Part shown: positions 25,352 to 37,182 of the stretch, piece after piece
How the letters are laid out: each line of letters starts with the position of its first letter
Numbering within the stretch: position 1 is the stretch's first letter
NCBI RefSeq assembly: GCF_030704535.1
Contig: NC_081811.1
Coordinates: 2,553,501-2,617,500, forward strand
Reading direction: 5' to 3'
DNA from: Vitis vinifera
Lineage: Eukaryota > Streptophyta > Magnoliopsida > Vitales > Vitaceae
Length of the DNA: 64,000 bases
Translations under genes and position numbers: made by a program
The notes under the pieces: model-generated
What the model saw: the letters and a program-made list of their open reading frames with translations, nothing else
The model's database searches: none
Told to the model about the DNA's origin: nothing

Positions 25352-27902
25352 ATGACCGGAGTGGTGATGGCGACCAAGGGTGGTGGTTGCGGTGGAGGTG
25401 GTGGGGGTGGATGTGGGGGTGGGAAGGGGACGAAAGGGGCTGAGGAGCAGAACCAGCTGTCTGTCATGGCGTTTCTATTGACAGCTTTGCGGAAATCTAT
25501 GGTTGCATGCAGGGTTGATCGCAGCGACGATGTGATATCGGCCGTGCAGCAAATGGAAATCGGGTGGCCCACCAATGTTCGCCATATCACCCATGTGACC
25601 TTCGATCGGTTCAATGGGTTTCTGGGTCTTCCGTCGGAGTTCGAGGTGGAGGTGCCGGGACGAGTCCCCAGTGCCAGGTACCAGTTCTCTTGATTTTTGT
25701 GTCGTGGGTGCTCTTAATTTTTGTAGATTTTACCTGGGTTTTGATTAAAATAGTTTGCAAAGGCTGGGTTTTTGTGGGGTTTAGATCTGGGACTGTTTGG
25801 TTGCTGAGAAAACTAGGGAAAGAATTTGTTGTTTTTGAAAAGTCGACTAGTTCAGTTACTTTAGTTCAGCTTATAGTGGAGGTTGTAGTTTTGTTTTACA
25901 GCGACTTGGGATAAAGGAAAAAACCGAGGGTCAAATTTTCAGTTTATTTCCTTTTTCTACACTTTCTCGGCAACCAAATGGGCCGAAAAAGAGAATTTGG
26001 TTGCTATACGCGAGAGAGAGCTTCATACCAGCTCAGCTTTAGCTAAACAAGTTGTCTGTCACACCATCTTTTGAAATGGAATACATCATTGTGTGCTATA
26101 GGTGATGCTGTTTCTACACTAAAATTTCACGGAGTAGATCTTCATCAAATATAGGTGAATTCTAATCCCTAAGCGAAAGAAATTTTGGAGAAGAAAATAA
26201 AACCACATTTTGAGTTTTGTAATGATGTTTTTGGGCGTTTTTATAAAGTGCTAGACAGGGAAAAATTGTTGTTATCTGAAAGCCTAACCCTTCATCTTGG
26301 AGAAAATGGAGGAAACTGAAAGAAAATAAATTCATGCTCTTCTAAATCGAAGAACAATTTGTAACCACAGAAATGTTGGTTATGTATATGATAGATTATG
26401 TGTTCTCTTCTATTTTGTTTGTGAAAACTGAAAAGTGAGCTTTCAAAACCTTTTGTAAAAATAGATTCTACTGAATTCCACTTTATTCCTATCTCTCCTT
26501 TGGATTCAATTTTCTGAATTTTGGTTGAGATACCAACTTTTGTGTTTATGTAATTTTGTAGTGCAAGTGTGTTTGGCGTCTCTGCGGAATCAATGCAATG
26601 TTCTTATGATTCAAAAGGAAATAGCGTCCCCACTATTCTCTTGCTAATGCAGGAGAGGTTATATTCTCAAGAAGGGTTAAAGGTATGAACTTTTAGGCTA
26701 CAGTAGTATATCAGAAAGATGTGATGGGAAAGGAGAAGAAAATTTCTAAAAATTTGGTTGCTTTATCAGGCTATTTCAGCAATTTTCTTACTGACTTTTT
26801 TGAGTGGTTTTGTAGGCAGAAGGGATTTTTCGGATAAACCCGGAGAATAGCCAAGAAGAGATTGTGAGGGACCAGCTGAACAGGGGCATTGTGCCCACTG
26901 ATATTGATGTTCACTGTTTGGCCGGCCTTATAAAAGCCTGGTTCAGAGAGCTTCCTTCAGGTATCCTTGATGGTCTTTCTCCTGAGCAAGTTCTTCAATG
27001 TAGCACGGAAGAAGAATCAGTTGAGCTCATAAAGCAGTTACGTCCGACTGAGGCCGCTTTGCTCAGCTGGGCTATTGATCTTATGGCTGATGTTGTTGAG
27101 GAGGAGGAGTTCAACAAAATGAATGCGAGAAATATTGCAATGGTTTTTGCTCCAAATATGACTCAGGTTGATATTAAATCTTGAAAATTTCTTGTTTTAG
27201 CTAATGCTTTGGTCCATGGATTTCAATAAATAGAACTCCTTTTTTGTTTGATTTCACCAGATGTCTGATCCATTGACCGCTCTGATGCATGCTGTTCAAG
27301 TGATGAACTTGCTAAAGACCCTGATCACAAAAACACTAAGGGAACGGGAAGAAAGCCCGGCAGGAGGGTATTCGCCCTTATCTTCTCATTCTTCTGATGG
27401 GCAAACTGATGAAGAATTTGACAGTCAGCAAGAGATGGATACGAGCTGCGAATTGAGAAGGCCAACTTCAGATTATGATGATGATCATGCCCATTACAGC
27501 CACAGCAGTGAACACGAAGATGAAGATGATGATGAAGTCCAGTCACCAAGCATGATGCAAGAATGCTTCTTAAGGCAATTGGATGAGAATGAAAAAGTCA
27601 CAGAGATTTTCCCAGAAGAAACCGCTAGAGATTCGCAGGGAGAGCATGGAATTCCTACAAACTGTGTCTTGAATGTGGAGTCTGGTGCTTCATTTACTGA
27701 CAGCAAAAATGGGAGTTCTGGCTTGAGTACCAGTGATGGAGAAGAAGACTCGGGAGAAAGTTCTATTGTTGTTGAACAAAAGGCCAATAAAAACAGCCCA
27801 TCAAAAGGATATGAAGATACAGATGATGTAGAAATGGTCGACAAATTGGTTGAGTCTACTGATGATGTGAAGATGGTTGACAAACTGCTCGCATCCAATT
27901 AA
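25352..27902 (+). CDS. CRIB-domain RhoGAP (ROP GTPase-activating protein)
   Basis: Exons 25352-25677, 26562-26682, 26816-27166 and 27261-27902 join in frame to 479 residues. A Gly/Cys-rich stretch lies at residues 9-25. A CRIB motif at about 69-92 (IGWPTNVRHITHVTFDRF) binds active ROP. The RhoGAP domain runs from about 105 to 270, with AEGIFRINPENSQ carrying the catalytic arginine finger Arg155, and NARNIAMVFAPNMT near its end. The C-terminal 200 residues are acidic and Ser-rich, ending with a twice-repeated DDVxMVDKL motif. Start chosen at the first ATG in frame. Plant ROPGAPs combine CRIB and GAP uniquely and switch off ROP GTPases at the plasma membrane in polar growth and low-oxygen signalling. 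It appears orthologous to what I recall as AT4G03100. Confidence 0.93.
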
Positions 27903-29218
27903 TCTGTTTTGACTGTGGTTTCTTTAGCATCATAGCATTGGGAAAAAGCTTCATTAGCAGATTTTGGTTTTCTCTCCACAGTCATGGGGTTGGTTCTGTA
28001 AATTACTGATACTGTGTTTTGTTGTGTCTGTCAAATGGGCCAGGAGTGATTTGCTTGTGGCTGATTGTGATAGTCAGGGTTCAGCTAGGGGCTGAACTTG
28101 TGCTTGTTGTTCTGCATGTTTTCAGAGAAGAGTTTCTAACTCTGACCATTTAGGTTGAAATGAAAAGTCTAGTCCCATGGTTGGGAATAGTGATAGGTTC
28201 AGCTTTAGGTTAAAAAATTGTTCTTTGTTTGTATGTTTGTATGCTGGATTTGTAGAACAAGGTTCAAAACTGGTTCACTTCATGTTGTATTAATACTTCT
28301 ACATGATGAATTTGTGCTTCTCCTGCATGAATCCCAATGGCTCAAGAAGGTTTTATCAAGTAATTTTCTGCATTTTCAGACTTTTCTTCTCCCTGACTGA
28401 GCTGTTCTCTCTTCTCTATCTCACTTTTTTCATAAATCTCTGCATAATGTCTCGTTAGGATCTGAATTGCATCTTTCCATTTCATGTTTCAGTTTTCTTA
28501 TCCTTTCCTTAGTCCCTTAGAGCAGCCCCCCTCTATAACTAAAATGGGAATTCATTAATGATCAGTAATGAAAAATATAATAAATAATATCAATATTTAA
28601 TACATTTAAAAAATTAAAAATTTATATTATAAAATTCTAATGTATATATGTATATTAGAATTGATGGAAAATAAGGTTTCTGGCGTACCTTTTAAAATGT
28701 CCAAAAATCTCCCGAGTCGTGAATAAAATGTTTTCAAAAACCATCTTTTAATTTTTTTTTCACTTATTTTTAAAAAATAATGGTACAAATATATAAAATG
28801 ATTAAAAATATAATATTAGACATAAGAATTATTTTTAACATATATTTAAAAATATTAAAAACATATTTAATACATTTTAATTTCCAAACAAATTTTTATT
28901 TACAAAACATCATATCTCAAAAACTGTTTTTCAAAACAATTTTGAAAAACAGTTACAAGATTCTAATTGAGCATTCTTACTCTAACGAGCTCGAAAGAAG
29001 TTAATTACTATTGACAATCCATAATCTCAAACCCAAAAAACATCACAAGGGAAGGCATTATCAAAATGAACTCAAAGATCAGGAAAAAGAAAAAGAAAAA
29101 GTAAAGTAAGCAGCATTAGAATTTTCATATATATACACTTTGCTTTCTCAAACAAGAAGAATGGTTTCGCTCCTCCTCCAAGAAACAAAATAAAAATTCA
29201 AAATCCATGGGCCATGGC
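27903..29218. other. Convergent 3' region between RhoGAP and acidic-protein gene
   Basis: 27903 to about 28500 is likely the RhoGAP 3' UTR and trailer. 28550-28960 is an AT-rich block with inverted pieces around AAACTGTTTTTCAAAACAAT, resembling a decayed foldback element. 29100-29218 should contain the 3' UTR of the minus-strand gene. No coding signal is seen. Confidence 0.5.
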
Positions 29219-29686
29219 TCAAGAAGCCAAGCAAGCTTCCCAAAACAGCCTGCTCTTCTCCATCTCTTTACCCTCCCCTTCAGTTGAATCAACACAGACG
29301 CTCGATTTTCTGTCTCCAGACGTTAATCCAACTGCCAATCTCTGCGGCCCCACTGGCTTACTAGTCCAAGTTTGATCATTTCCATCCTCCTCTTCTTCCT
29401 CCTCCTCCTCCTCCTCCTCAACATCACAATAATCATCATAACCTTCAGCATCAAAGCCATCAAATTCATCAACCTGAACAACACCCTCAGACAAATCACA
29501 GCTGCATGATTCTGCATCATCCTTGTCTACATCAATCCCATGTTCAGAAACAGCCATGCCAGGATCAGATTCAAGCTGCTCCGAATCACCAGAGGCCTCA
29601 AAAAGAAGGAAAGATGACACATCCATTAGCTTCCTGGACTCCATATTCTTCACAGGACATCTGAAGAAATTGGATTCATGGGTCAT
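29219..29686 (-). CDS. Small acidic protein of unknown function
   Basis: A single-exon frame of 155 codons, stop TGA at 29219-29221. It has no recognised domain. Visible features are a Ser/Asp/Glu-rich first half, a CSCDLSEGVVQVDEFDGFDA stretch, an uninterrupted run of eleven Glu near residues 89-99, and a C-terminus KEMEKSRLFWEACLAS that looks like a conserved tail rather than random sequence. The composition suggests a nuclear or chaperone-like acidic protein, which is inference only. A TATAAA at 29709-29704 lies so close to the first ATG that transcription would probably start just past it. The second in-frame ATG at 29644 (MESRKLMDVSS, 141 residues) may therefore be the real start. Confidence 0.7.
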   Translation of the reverse strand: MTHESNFFRCPVKNMESRKLMDVSSFLLFEASGDSEQLESDPGMAVSEHGIDVDKDDAESCSCDLSEGVVQVDEFDGFDAEGYDDYCDVEEEEEEEEEEEDGNDQTWTSKPVGPQRLAVGLTSGDRKSSVCVDSTEGEGKEMEKSRLFWEACLAS

Positions 29687-29703
29687 GAGTCCTCATATAT
29701 ATG

Positions 29704-29709
29704 TTTATA
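29704..29709 (-). promoter_or_regulatory. TATA box candidate for the acidic-protein gene
   Basis: TATAAA on the minus strand, 18 bases before the first ATG of the frame and about 60 before the second. With the usual 25-35 base spacing the transcript would begin near 29675-29680. Confidence 0.45.
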
Positions 29710-31836
29710 AAGCACAGATAATCAAAAGCGAGATATGGGTTTGTACTGTTTGACGCTTGAAAATTTGTGGTGGGCTGTATTCTTCGGTCGGCTTACTCAA
29801 TATAGAAATTGCTTTTGGTAAGGTTCATATGCGATGAAGAGTTTGAAAATATATAAATTAGCTGCCAGACTTCTAGAAGGAATATACTGATTTGGATGAA
29901 TCAGTCTGGTCTTTCTAGATGGAAAGGAACGGACGAAAAGGGCCAAATACTTGGCATGACAGGCTTGGAAACACTTGGCATACCTATTTGATGGTGAAAG
30001 TTTCAGGTATTTTTTTTTTATTATTTTAAAATTTATTTATTTATTTATTTTTATTTCCCAATGCAAAATAGAAGAATTGCTGACATAATTGTCTCTCAAA
30101 TTTGATTATTGGGTCATTGTCAAAATCTAAGTCCTTTTTTTAATTTAAATTATTTTTGTCAAAATTGCATTGAATGTTTTTACAATACGTAAAATTATTG
30201 GACTATCCTTGTTATAACCTTTTATTCATGTCCACAAAAGTCCTTGCCAAGCTTACACCTGTGGTCCACTATAAATGGACCCATGTTATAAATTGGTAGT
30301 GCCAAAATTTGTCTCACTCAATTTGGACATTAAAAGAAAGACAAATTAAATAAATATCATCATCATTATGTTTGAATTGTTCGATCGTTTCAAGATATCA
30401 ACCTGGCTTTTATTCAACCTTCTTATCTTTTCATCATACCAATCCTCATGTTTTTACTTGAAAAATAAATCATACTTTTTATCATTTATCTATTTTTAAT
30501 ATAAATACATTTTATTATTTTAAATATTTACATATAAATTTAAAAAAAGCAATTATTTTTATAAAAAAATATAAAGATATTTTCGTAAAAGATTAATGAT
30601 GTTTTTACTTAAAAAAATAACTCATTTTTAATATAAATATCTTTACCATTTATGCATTTCTAACATAAATGTCTTTAAATATTAAAGGAAATTGTTACTT
30701 TCATAAAAAAAAAATTAAAACATTTTTATCAAAATAAAACCAAAAATCCATGAAGAATGTTTTTACATGAAAATTAACTCATTTTGATCATAAATGTATT
30801 ATACTATTTTAAATATTTACATATACTTTTAATAAAAATGGTTAGGCATTAATAAAAATGATTATTTTTATAAGAATAACCATTTCCAAGATTGTTAACG
30901 CCGACAAAAAATTATGGCAGCCGCACACCTGATTTGAAGCAAAGATGGAAGTTTGGGGATTTCTTTCGTAATCAAAAGACGAAAGCCCATTGAACTTTCA
31001 CATTTTGAATTTGTCAAAGGGATTATTCATGAAACGTGATGATATCCGCATGTTTGAAACGTGATGGGTCGGGCTGCAGGTGAATGGGATTACAGGGGGG
31101 ACGAGTCTAAATCTAAAGGCTTGACTTGTTAGAGCCTGGACTATATACAATACAAAGAAAGGCGGTATTCATGGATGTAATGATTCCGTAAGTATATTTA
31201 GCATTTACCTACCAAAGAAATGAAAGGGTTAAAGCACATTTCCTATCATTGAAGCCACCAGGCAGCTACTGAGCTGATGGAGTATAGCTATAATCCTTTT
31301 TGACCAGGGGATTTGCAAGAGGTCAATCATTCATGCGGGCACACGCCTAGATCCCAACTGCCAAGTGATCGGCAGCGATTCAGCCTTTCCGGAGCTGGGT
31401 CCAGATGCAGACCTGGAAGGTGGTACAAGAAAAAGCGGGATGAAAATAACATTAAAATGGGAAAGAAAGGGGCCGGTCCAAGTGGCCAAACCTACAATAA
31501 TTGCCCACGGAATTGAGTAATGACAATGACGAAACTCTTGACCTAAAAGAAAATTTCAAGTTGACCCGGAAGAATCATATATCTTGTTCACCAAAGATTT
31601 GGAAATATGATGTGTTGACACCCTGGTAACACGGCTCTCATTAAAACAAAAGGGACATTCAATTTCGGCCACAATTACAGGTTGCCCACTTGAACAGCCA
31701 AACATGAAAACTACAGATGTTAGGATTGTCCACCTAAAATGGGTAATTTTTATGTTCTTTTTCTTCTTTTTCTTTTCCCTGTTTTAGGAAATGCACAAAC
31801 AATCCCCAAATTCCAAACAATCCTCTAAGACTCTAA

Positions 31837-32168
31837 GGTTATGTTTGGTTCAGATAAATTACAAAGAAGAGAGAAAAAAAATGTTTTAAAAACTGATTTT
31901 CTCATATTTGGTTTTGCCATGAAAAATACAAATAAAAGTCAAATTTAATTAAAATTAGTAAAAAAAATTATATATTTTTAAATTATTTAATCTTTTATAT
32001 AAAAGAGTTAAATAAGTGAATTGAATTTCAAATAGGGTATAAAAATAATTTATTGACTTTAAATCTATTTTTTATTTTCCCTCATTTTTTCTTTCCTTCT
32101 ACTTCTACTTCTATCTATCTTCTTTTCTTCGTATTTTCCCTCAAACTTTCCGGGAACTAAACATAGCC
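31837..32168. mobile_element. MITE, GGCTATGTTTGG family, with TAA target duplication
   Basis: Starts GGTTATGTTTGGTTCAG and ends GGGAACTAAACATAGCC, flanked on both sides by TAA (31834-31836 and 32169-32171). A 3-bp TAA/TTA duplication points to the PIF/Harbinger (Tourist) superfamily. The arms are AT-rich and no protein is encoded. Confidence 0.65.
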
Positions 32169-33231
32169 TAATTGTGTTAGAATCATGGCACAAAAATAAA
32201 GCATCATCTGGTGAAAAAATAACAGCACAAAACAAGATAAGTGAAAAAGAAGAGAAAAAAGAAAAAGCACAAAAATAACCATATGGAGCACACCTTAATA
32301 ACTTTATCTCTTTTGATACAGTGGTACAGGTTCCTTCCTTCAGTTTCATGGTATGGGAGCAACAAATAGGCAGGGAATAGACCTGGATATACAATAATAA
32401 TAACAATAAGTATTGGAATAGTTGCATGGCAGGATAGAGAACTTCATCTGGTAGACAGGGATTTAAGAATATAAATAAAATAAAATAACGAAGTAAAACA
32501 AAATACTTCAGAATGGCCGGTTTCTTATGCCATTCAGCAGCGATGCTGTCAAAGATTATGCATCAACTACGGTGTTTAAAGCGATTTCAAGATGAAAAGC
32601 ACCAAATTACTCCACAAAATGGAGAAAGCAGTCATCCTTTAACACCACTGCAGTTTACCTAATAAACAATGCACAGGCAAGTAGAAAATTATGATATTTC
32701 AATCAAACTCCATAAATGCTATTCAGGTTCATCAAACAGTGGACTAAAATTAAAATAATGAAAATTTTTAAACCGTGTAACATATTAGAAGACTGATGTG
32801 ATGCACAGAGGAAATGTGTGTTATCATGACAGCATAGAAGTTCACACGAAAATGATCGTAGTTGCTTAAATTCAGATAATATACTTCAATTAATGTTAAA
32901 AATGAAGCAATTTTTTTAGAACACATTTTCATTGCAAAAAGTTGTTGAATTAAATATGGATATAGGAGCTATCTTGGATGACTCCATAATTGACAATTGG
33001 TATTTTACAAAAACAAGCTAATATTTAAACTTTTCATAAATTGCTAAACTAAATGAAAATAAATATAGATTAAATATAGACACTACTTTCCAGAAAGAAA
33101 ACAGACCCTTGATCCTGTTCAAGCCTTATCCTGTACATTTTTCAATTTCACCGTAATAAACGTTAAATCTCAATCCTGTTGTTTCTCATTTGTCACCCTA
33201 AATTCCTAGCATTAGACCTCAACAAAATTAA

Positions 33232-33348
33232 GAGTGTTTGATAGTGATTATAGGAAATGTTTCGAGTATTTTTAATAATTGAAGGATGGAAATTTCCAAG
33301 TGTTACAAAAATTAGAAACACTTCATAGAATCATTACCAACCACACTC
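33232..33348. mobile_element. Foldback MITE 1 of cluster
   Basis: Left arm GAGTGTTTGATAGTGATTAT and right arm ATCATTACCAACCACACTC are inverted and imperfect. Flanked by TAA at 33229-33231 and 33349-33351. Confidence 0.75.
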
Positions 33349-33490
33349 TAAGAAACCCAAATATCAGCGTCTCAAAGTTTTTACAAACTCCTTTATTGAT
33401 AGTTTCTTAATTTGGATAAAAGTAGCAGCCACATACATTAGGAGTGATAAGGGCCCGTTTTAAAGCGATTCTCATCAAAAAACACATTTA

Positions 33491-33651
33491 GAGTGTGTTT
33501 GGTAATGATTTTAGGAAGTATTTCTAATCTTTCTAACACTTGAAAATTTTTATTTTTCAAATATTAAAAATGTTAGAAATACTTCCTACAATCACTTTTC
33601 AAGTGTTAAAAAGATTAGAAGCGCTTCTTAAAATCACTACCAAACGGGCTC
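33491..33651. mobile_element. Foldback MITE 2 of cluster
   Basis: Left arm GAGTGTGTTTGGTAATGATT, right arm AATCACTACCAAACGGGCTC, flanked by TTA at 33488-33490 and 33652-33654. Its interior also folds (TATTTCTAATC against GATTAGAAGCGC), so nearly the whole element is a hairpin. Confidence 0.8.
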
Positions 33652-33751
33652 TTAATACTTTCCCAAACACTTCATTTTTGCAAGAAAAGAGCTTCCAAGC
33701 ATTTGGAAGGGGCTTCTAACCATCCAAGAATCACTTCCAAATGCACTCTAA

Positions 33752-33870
33752 GAGTGCGTTTGGGAGTGATTTTAGAAAACGTTCCTAATATTTTTAATAC
33801 TTAAATGACAAAAAATTTCGAGTATTAGAAATATTAAAAACATTTCCTAAGATCACTACCAAATAGGCTC
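33752..33870. mobile_element. Foldback MITE 3 of cluster
   Basis: Left arm GAGTGCGTTTGGGAGTGATT, right arm GATCACTACCAAATAGGCTC. TAA lies on the left, and the right flank is GAA (33871-33873), a one-base decay of the duplication, which is shared with MITE 4. Confidence 0.7.
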
Positions 33871-33873
33871 GAA

Positions 33874-34042
33874 GAGTGTATTTCTTGATAGTGTTTTCTC
33901 TAGAAATGTTTTTAAGAAAATCACATATTAAGTGATCTTTCAACCTTTTAAAAGTGTTTTTTAAATTTTGTCAAAAGTTTGATTTTTCTTCAAAAAATGC
34001 TTTTTATAGAAGTGCTTTCTAAAAGCACTACCAAACTGACTC
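33874..34042. mobile_element. Foldback MITE 4 of cluster
   Basis: Left arm GAGTGTATTTCTTGATAGTG, right arm AAGCACTACCAAACTGACTC. The right TAA (34043-34045) is also the left target duplication of MITE 5, so the elements abut with three bases between them. Confidence 0.6.
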
Positions 34043-34119
34043 TAAGGTGGTGTTTGTTTTTTGGCTGAATAGAAAAAGCCAAATATTTTGGTTTTTTCTA
34101 TTCAGCTAAAAGTAACATG

Positions 34120-34737
34120 TTTTTTTTTTTTTTTTGATAAGCAAGCACAATTCATTAAGAAGAGGCTAAAGAGCCCCAAAGTATACAGGGCATATACAAG
34201 GCAGCAAAGGCCAAACAAGCAAAAAGCCAAAAAAACAAACCACCCCTTAACGGGAGGCAAGCCACTCCAAGAAATCTAAAAGGAAATGCGGCTCCTCTTC
34301 CATATACAATTTAGCCCAACCCCAGATATTACATACAAAAGAACATTTAAACCTCTAAATTGCTAAACCCTACCCCCCCTAAAGGTTAATCTATTCATTT
34401 CCTTCCAAACCATCCAAAAAATGAATAACGGAATGAAATTCCAGAATTTTTTTCTTTTTTTCCCCACAAAAGCATCCCCCCAACTATATAAAACCTCCTT
34501 TACAGTATTAGGGAACACCCACTTGACCCCAACTAAACCCAACACTAAGTCCCATAGCACTCTGGCCACTGTACAATGAATAAGAATGTGATCCACACTT
34601 TCCGCTTCGCAAGCACACAAAAAACACCGATTAGGGAGCTGCCAGCCTCTCTTTTGGAGCCTATCAAAAATCAAAATCTTTTCCCAAGTCGCTTCCCACG
34701 CAAAAAAACATGATTTTAGTTGGGACTCTTCCCATAT
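34120..34737 (-). mobile_element. LINE (L1-type) 3' fragment inside MITE 5
   Basis: Poly-T at 34120-34135 on the plus strand is the poly-A tail. Perfect 16-bp target duplications AGCTAAAAGTAACATG lie at 34104-34119 and 34738-34753. The minus strand encodes the zinc-binding reverse-transcriptase tail (zf-RVT): PNRCFLCACEAESVDHILIH, then FVGKKRKKFW and FWMVWKEMNR. It is 5'-truncated. The ORF2 end is almost undamaged, so the insertion is fairly young. Confidence 0.9.
34363..34737 (-). pseudogene. C-terminal part of LINE ORF2 (zf-RVT)
   Basis: An open frame of about 125 codons inside the LINE. The CFLC...H...H..C pattern (PNRCFLCACEAESVDHILIHC) and the Trp-rich tail are the zinc-binding domain found after the reverse transcriptase in plant L1 elements. 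The endonuclease and RT domains are absent through 5' truncation, so no active enzyme can be made. The frame reads beyond the element at its 5' end into MITE sequence. Confidence 0.85.
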
Positions 34738-34903
34738 AGCTAAAAGTAACATGTTGACATCATCCAACATAGCTAAAATGAACTTGTTATCAATAAATTC
34801 AATTTAATTATATTGGATAATGTCAACAGGTTACTTTTAGCTGAATAGAAAAAGCCAAAATATTTGGCTTTTTCTATTCAGTAAAAAAACAAACACCACC
34901 TAA

Positions 34904-37182
34904 GTCATTTTCTACCAAAAGTCATTTGATTGAAGACCAATTAGTATTATATCTCTAGAAACAATGCAACAATCGGCCCCAAAGGCATGTAACTCTTGTT
35001 AACTTGCTCTTAGGTCAAATAAAACTTCTCTAGGTGGGAGCTTTGAAAGAAATAAAATGAAAACCCAATAGCCCACACAATTTTCCTTTTTCCTTCTAGG
35101 AAAAAAAATCTAAATTCTTTTCTCCTGAAAAAAAAAAATTGAGAATTCCTAATAAGTAGCATCTCGGTTAGAAAACACATAAAAAGTAGTTGCTATTCTT
35201 TCACTTGCTATATCATTATCACTTACATCCTTCTTAAAACTTGTAATAAGAAGAAAACCATGATGCATGGTTAAGTTATATTCCATGCATCATGGTTCTT
35301 TAAAATCCAAACAAGGTTCAAGGCTGCCAAGAAGCAAGTTGACCCAGTGGGAATTGACACAGGCAAACATGTTAAAAAAAACTATTGACATGCAAACTTA
35401 AGAAGTAGGTGCAACTGAGTGCATGCCAAACCATTACTGTGGTCTCAAGTCAGACAGCATGTCATATCAATTCATACATTACAACCAATGAAGAAGTAAC
35501 CCACTAAGAAGAAAAATTGAAATACTGACCGAAAATGTTATATGACAAGCAAATTACTCCCATTCTGATCCACATCAATCCTTGCATGCTTTTCTGGCCT
35601 GAAATTTCAGACTATCTGAAAATTCATGATTCACATAAAATTTGACAAACTCAGAAGCTCTACTTCCATATCCAAGCATCATATAACTGGCTCATACCTA
35701 ACTCATAAGTTGCCATTCAGAACACCAATTAGGATTCTGAGCCTCTCTGACCACCACCAGTCAAATCCCCGAGGGTGATGTTGAAAAATGTAGGTTTCCT
35801 AGAACATCATCAGATGATCCTTAAAAGGAATACATAGAGTAGATCGACACATGAATTCATCATGTCATCATGATAAACCAGAAATCAAGCTGTCCAGTCA
35901 GAAAGATATGTTGCTGATATAGGATTGACATTCTGGTACAGGATTAAAAATCCCTTGAAAGTAAGAAAACAAGATTTATAAGGTTGATGCCACTACCTTC
36001 TCTATCAATAATACCAAATAAGCAGGCCAATGTTTTTCTTTGTTCCTTCTTTTGTGGCAATAGAACACACTATAATCTTACTTGTCAACATCGAGGAAGC
36101 AATAGATACCTGAAACAGAGAATTAAGATTATCAAGAAAAAATGCTCAAGGTAAAAACTCCATAACAAGAAAGATATGAGTACACACATACGCAAGGAAA
36201 TACATGCCAAAACATCAATTGACAATACCTGAATTACACAATGACAAACCATCTAATGACGGCATCTCCAACTTCCTGAAATGAAAAATGGAAGAACCTT
36301 AGAGTGCAGAAAATTAATGAAAACAAAATCCATCAAAATGTACCCTTATGAAGGTTCATGACGATGAAAGCAACATTTATTAACTCCTAGATTTAAGCAA
36401 CTTGAATGGCCACACTATATTATAGCATGAAACTTAAATGCAAACTAAAAAAATGAAAAAGGGCAAACACCTCAAGGAAAAATGACAAGACATCCACATG
36501 CACATAAGTTGCACAATACCTGAAAATTCATTGCACATGGAAATATGTCTCCAACAGAAACAACATGATGAACAAGCACTTCACATTACTTTCGATTTAG
36601 ATACACCCATTTTAGAACATTGTTGGGATGGGAAGAATGCTGGTTGTGACTACTCGGGATCTACAACAACTTCACAGGTATGTCACGTATATTCAAGAAG
36701 CAATCGCTTACATAAAGGAACAGAACAAAGAGCACACCATGGACTCAAATAATTAGAGGAATGTACACACCAAAAAAAGAGAGGGAAAATCCAAAACAAG
36801 AAATATAAAAATGTTTCCCTTTGAATTATGGGAAAAAGAATCTAATGAAAAATAAACAACATTTTTCATGGATGTTTTCAAGGAATTATACCATAAAGAG
36901 ATGTTCTCAAGGGAAAAATCAATAAATCAATTATTAATGTCTAAATGAACTTCCATGATACACAAATTACAATTTGGATTGGCACAGAATGCACCAAGAA
37001 TTACAAGTCACAGGGATTATAATCCCATGAGGCAACTACAAGCAGGATGGAGTAAAACATATAACCATAATTCATCTCCAATCCACCCCACAATGCTGAC
37101 TGATACTGCAGTAACTGCCATATACCAAGGTTGCATGACACCACGGGGCAGAGAATTCAGCTTCCTTCCACTACTTACCAAG
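34904..37182. other. Bruno-like gene 3' flank, probably with spliced 3' UTR
   Basis: On the minus strand a strong donor (GTAAGT, 37178-37173) lies four bases after the stop codon of the Bruno-like gene. Downstream, plausible acceptors and exon-like pieces appear, for example AG at 36278-36279 opening GAAGTTGGAGATGCCGTCAT and CAG followed by GTATTG near 36231. No protein-coding gene is seen. Left of about 35900 I recognise nothing. Confidence 0.4.

Larger units (their letters stand above)
29687..33231. other. Intergenic region without recognised gene
   Basis: Holds the promoter of the acidic-protein gene at its left end, AT-rich DNA around 30000-30900, a less AT-rich patch around 31050-31520 (short frame 31313-31516, no domain), and a MITE at 31837-32168. 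I see nothing else I can name. Confidence 0.55.
34046..34900. mobile_element. MITE 5 (GGTGGTGTTTG family), split by a LINE
   Basis: Left arm GGTGGTGTTTGTTTTTTGGC then TGAATAGAAAAAGCC. The right arm is its inverse (GGCTTTTTCTATTCAG ... CAAACACCACC). TAA flanks both sides (34043-34045 and 34901-34903). Removing the LINE and one target copy leaves about 221 bp with long inverted arms, typical of a Tourist-like MITE. Related copies are at 10895-11457 and 16243-16440. Confidence 0.85.

Noticed and set aside
31313-31516. 67-codon frame in a GC-richer patch
   Set aside because: No domain, no clear promoter; Arg/Gly/Lys-rich by composition only.
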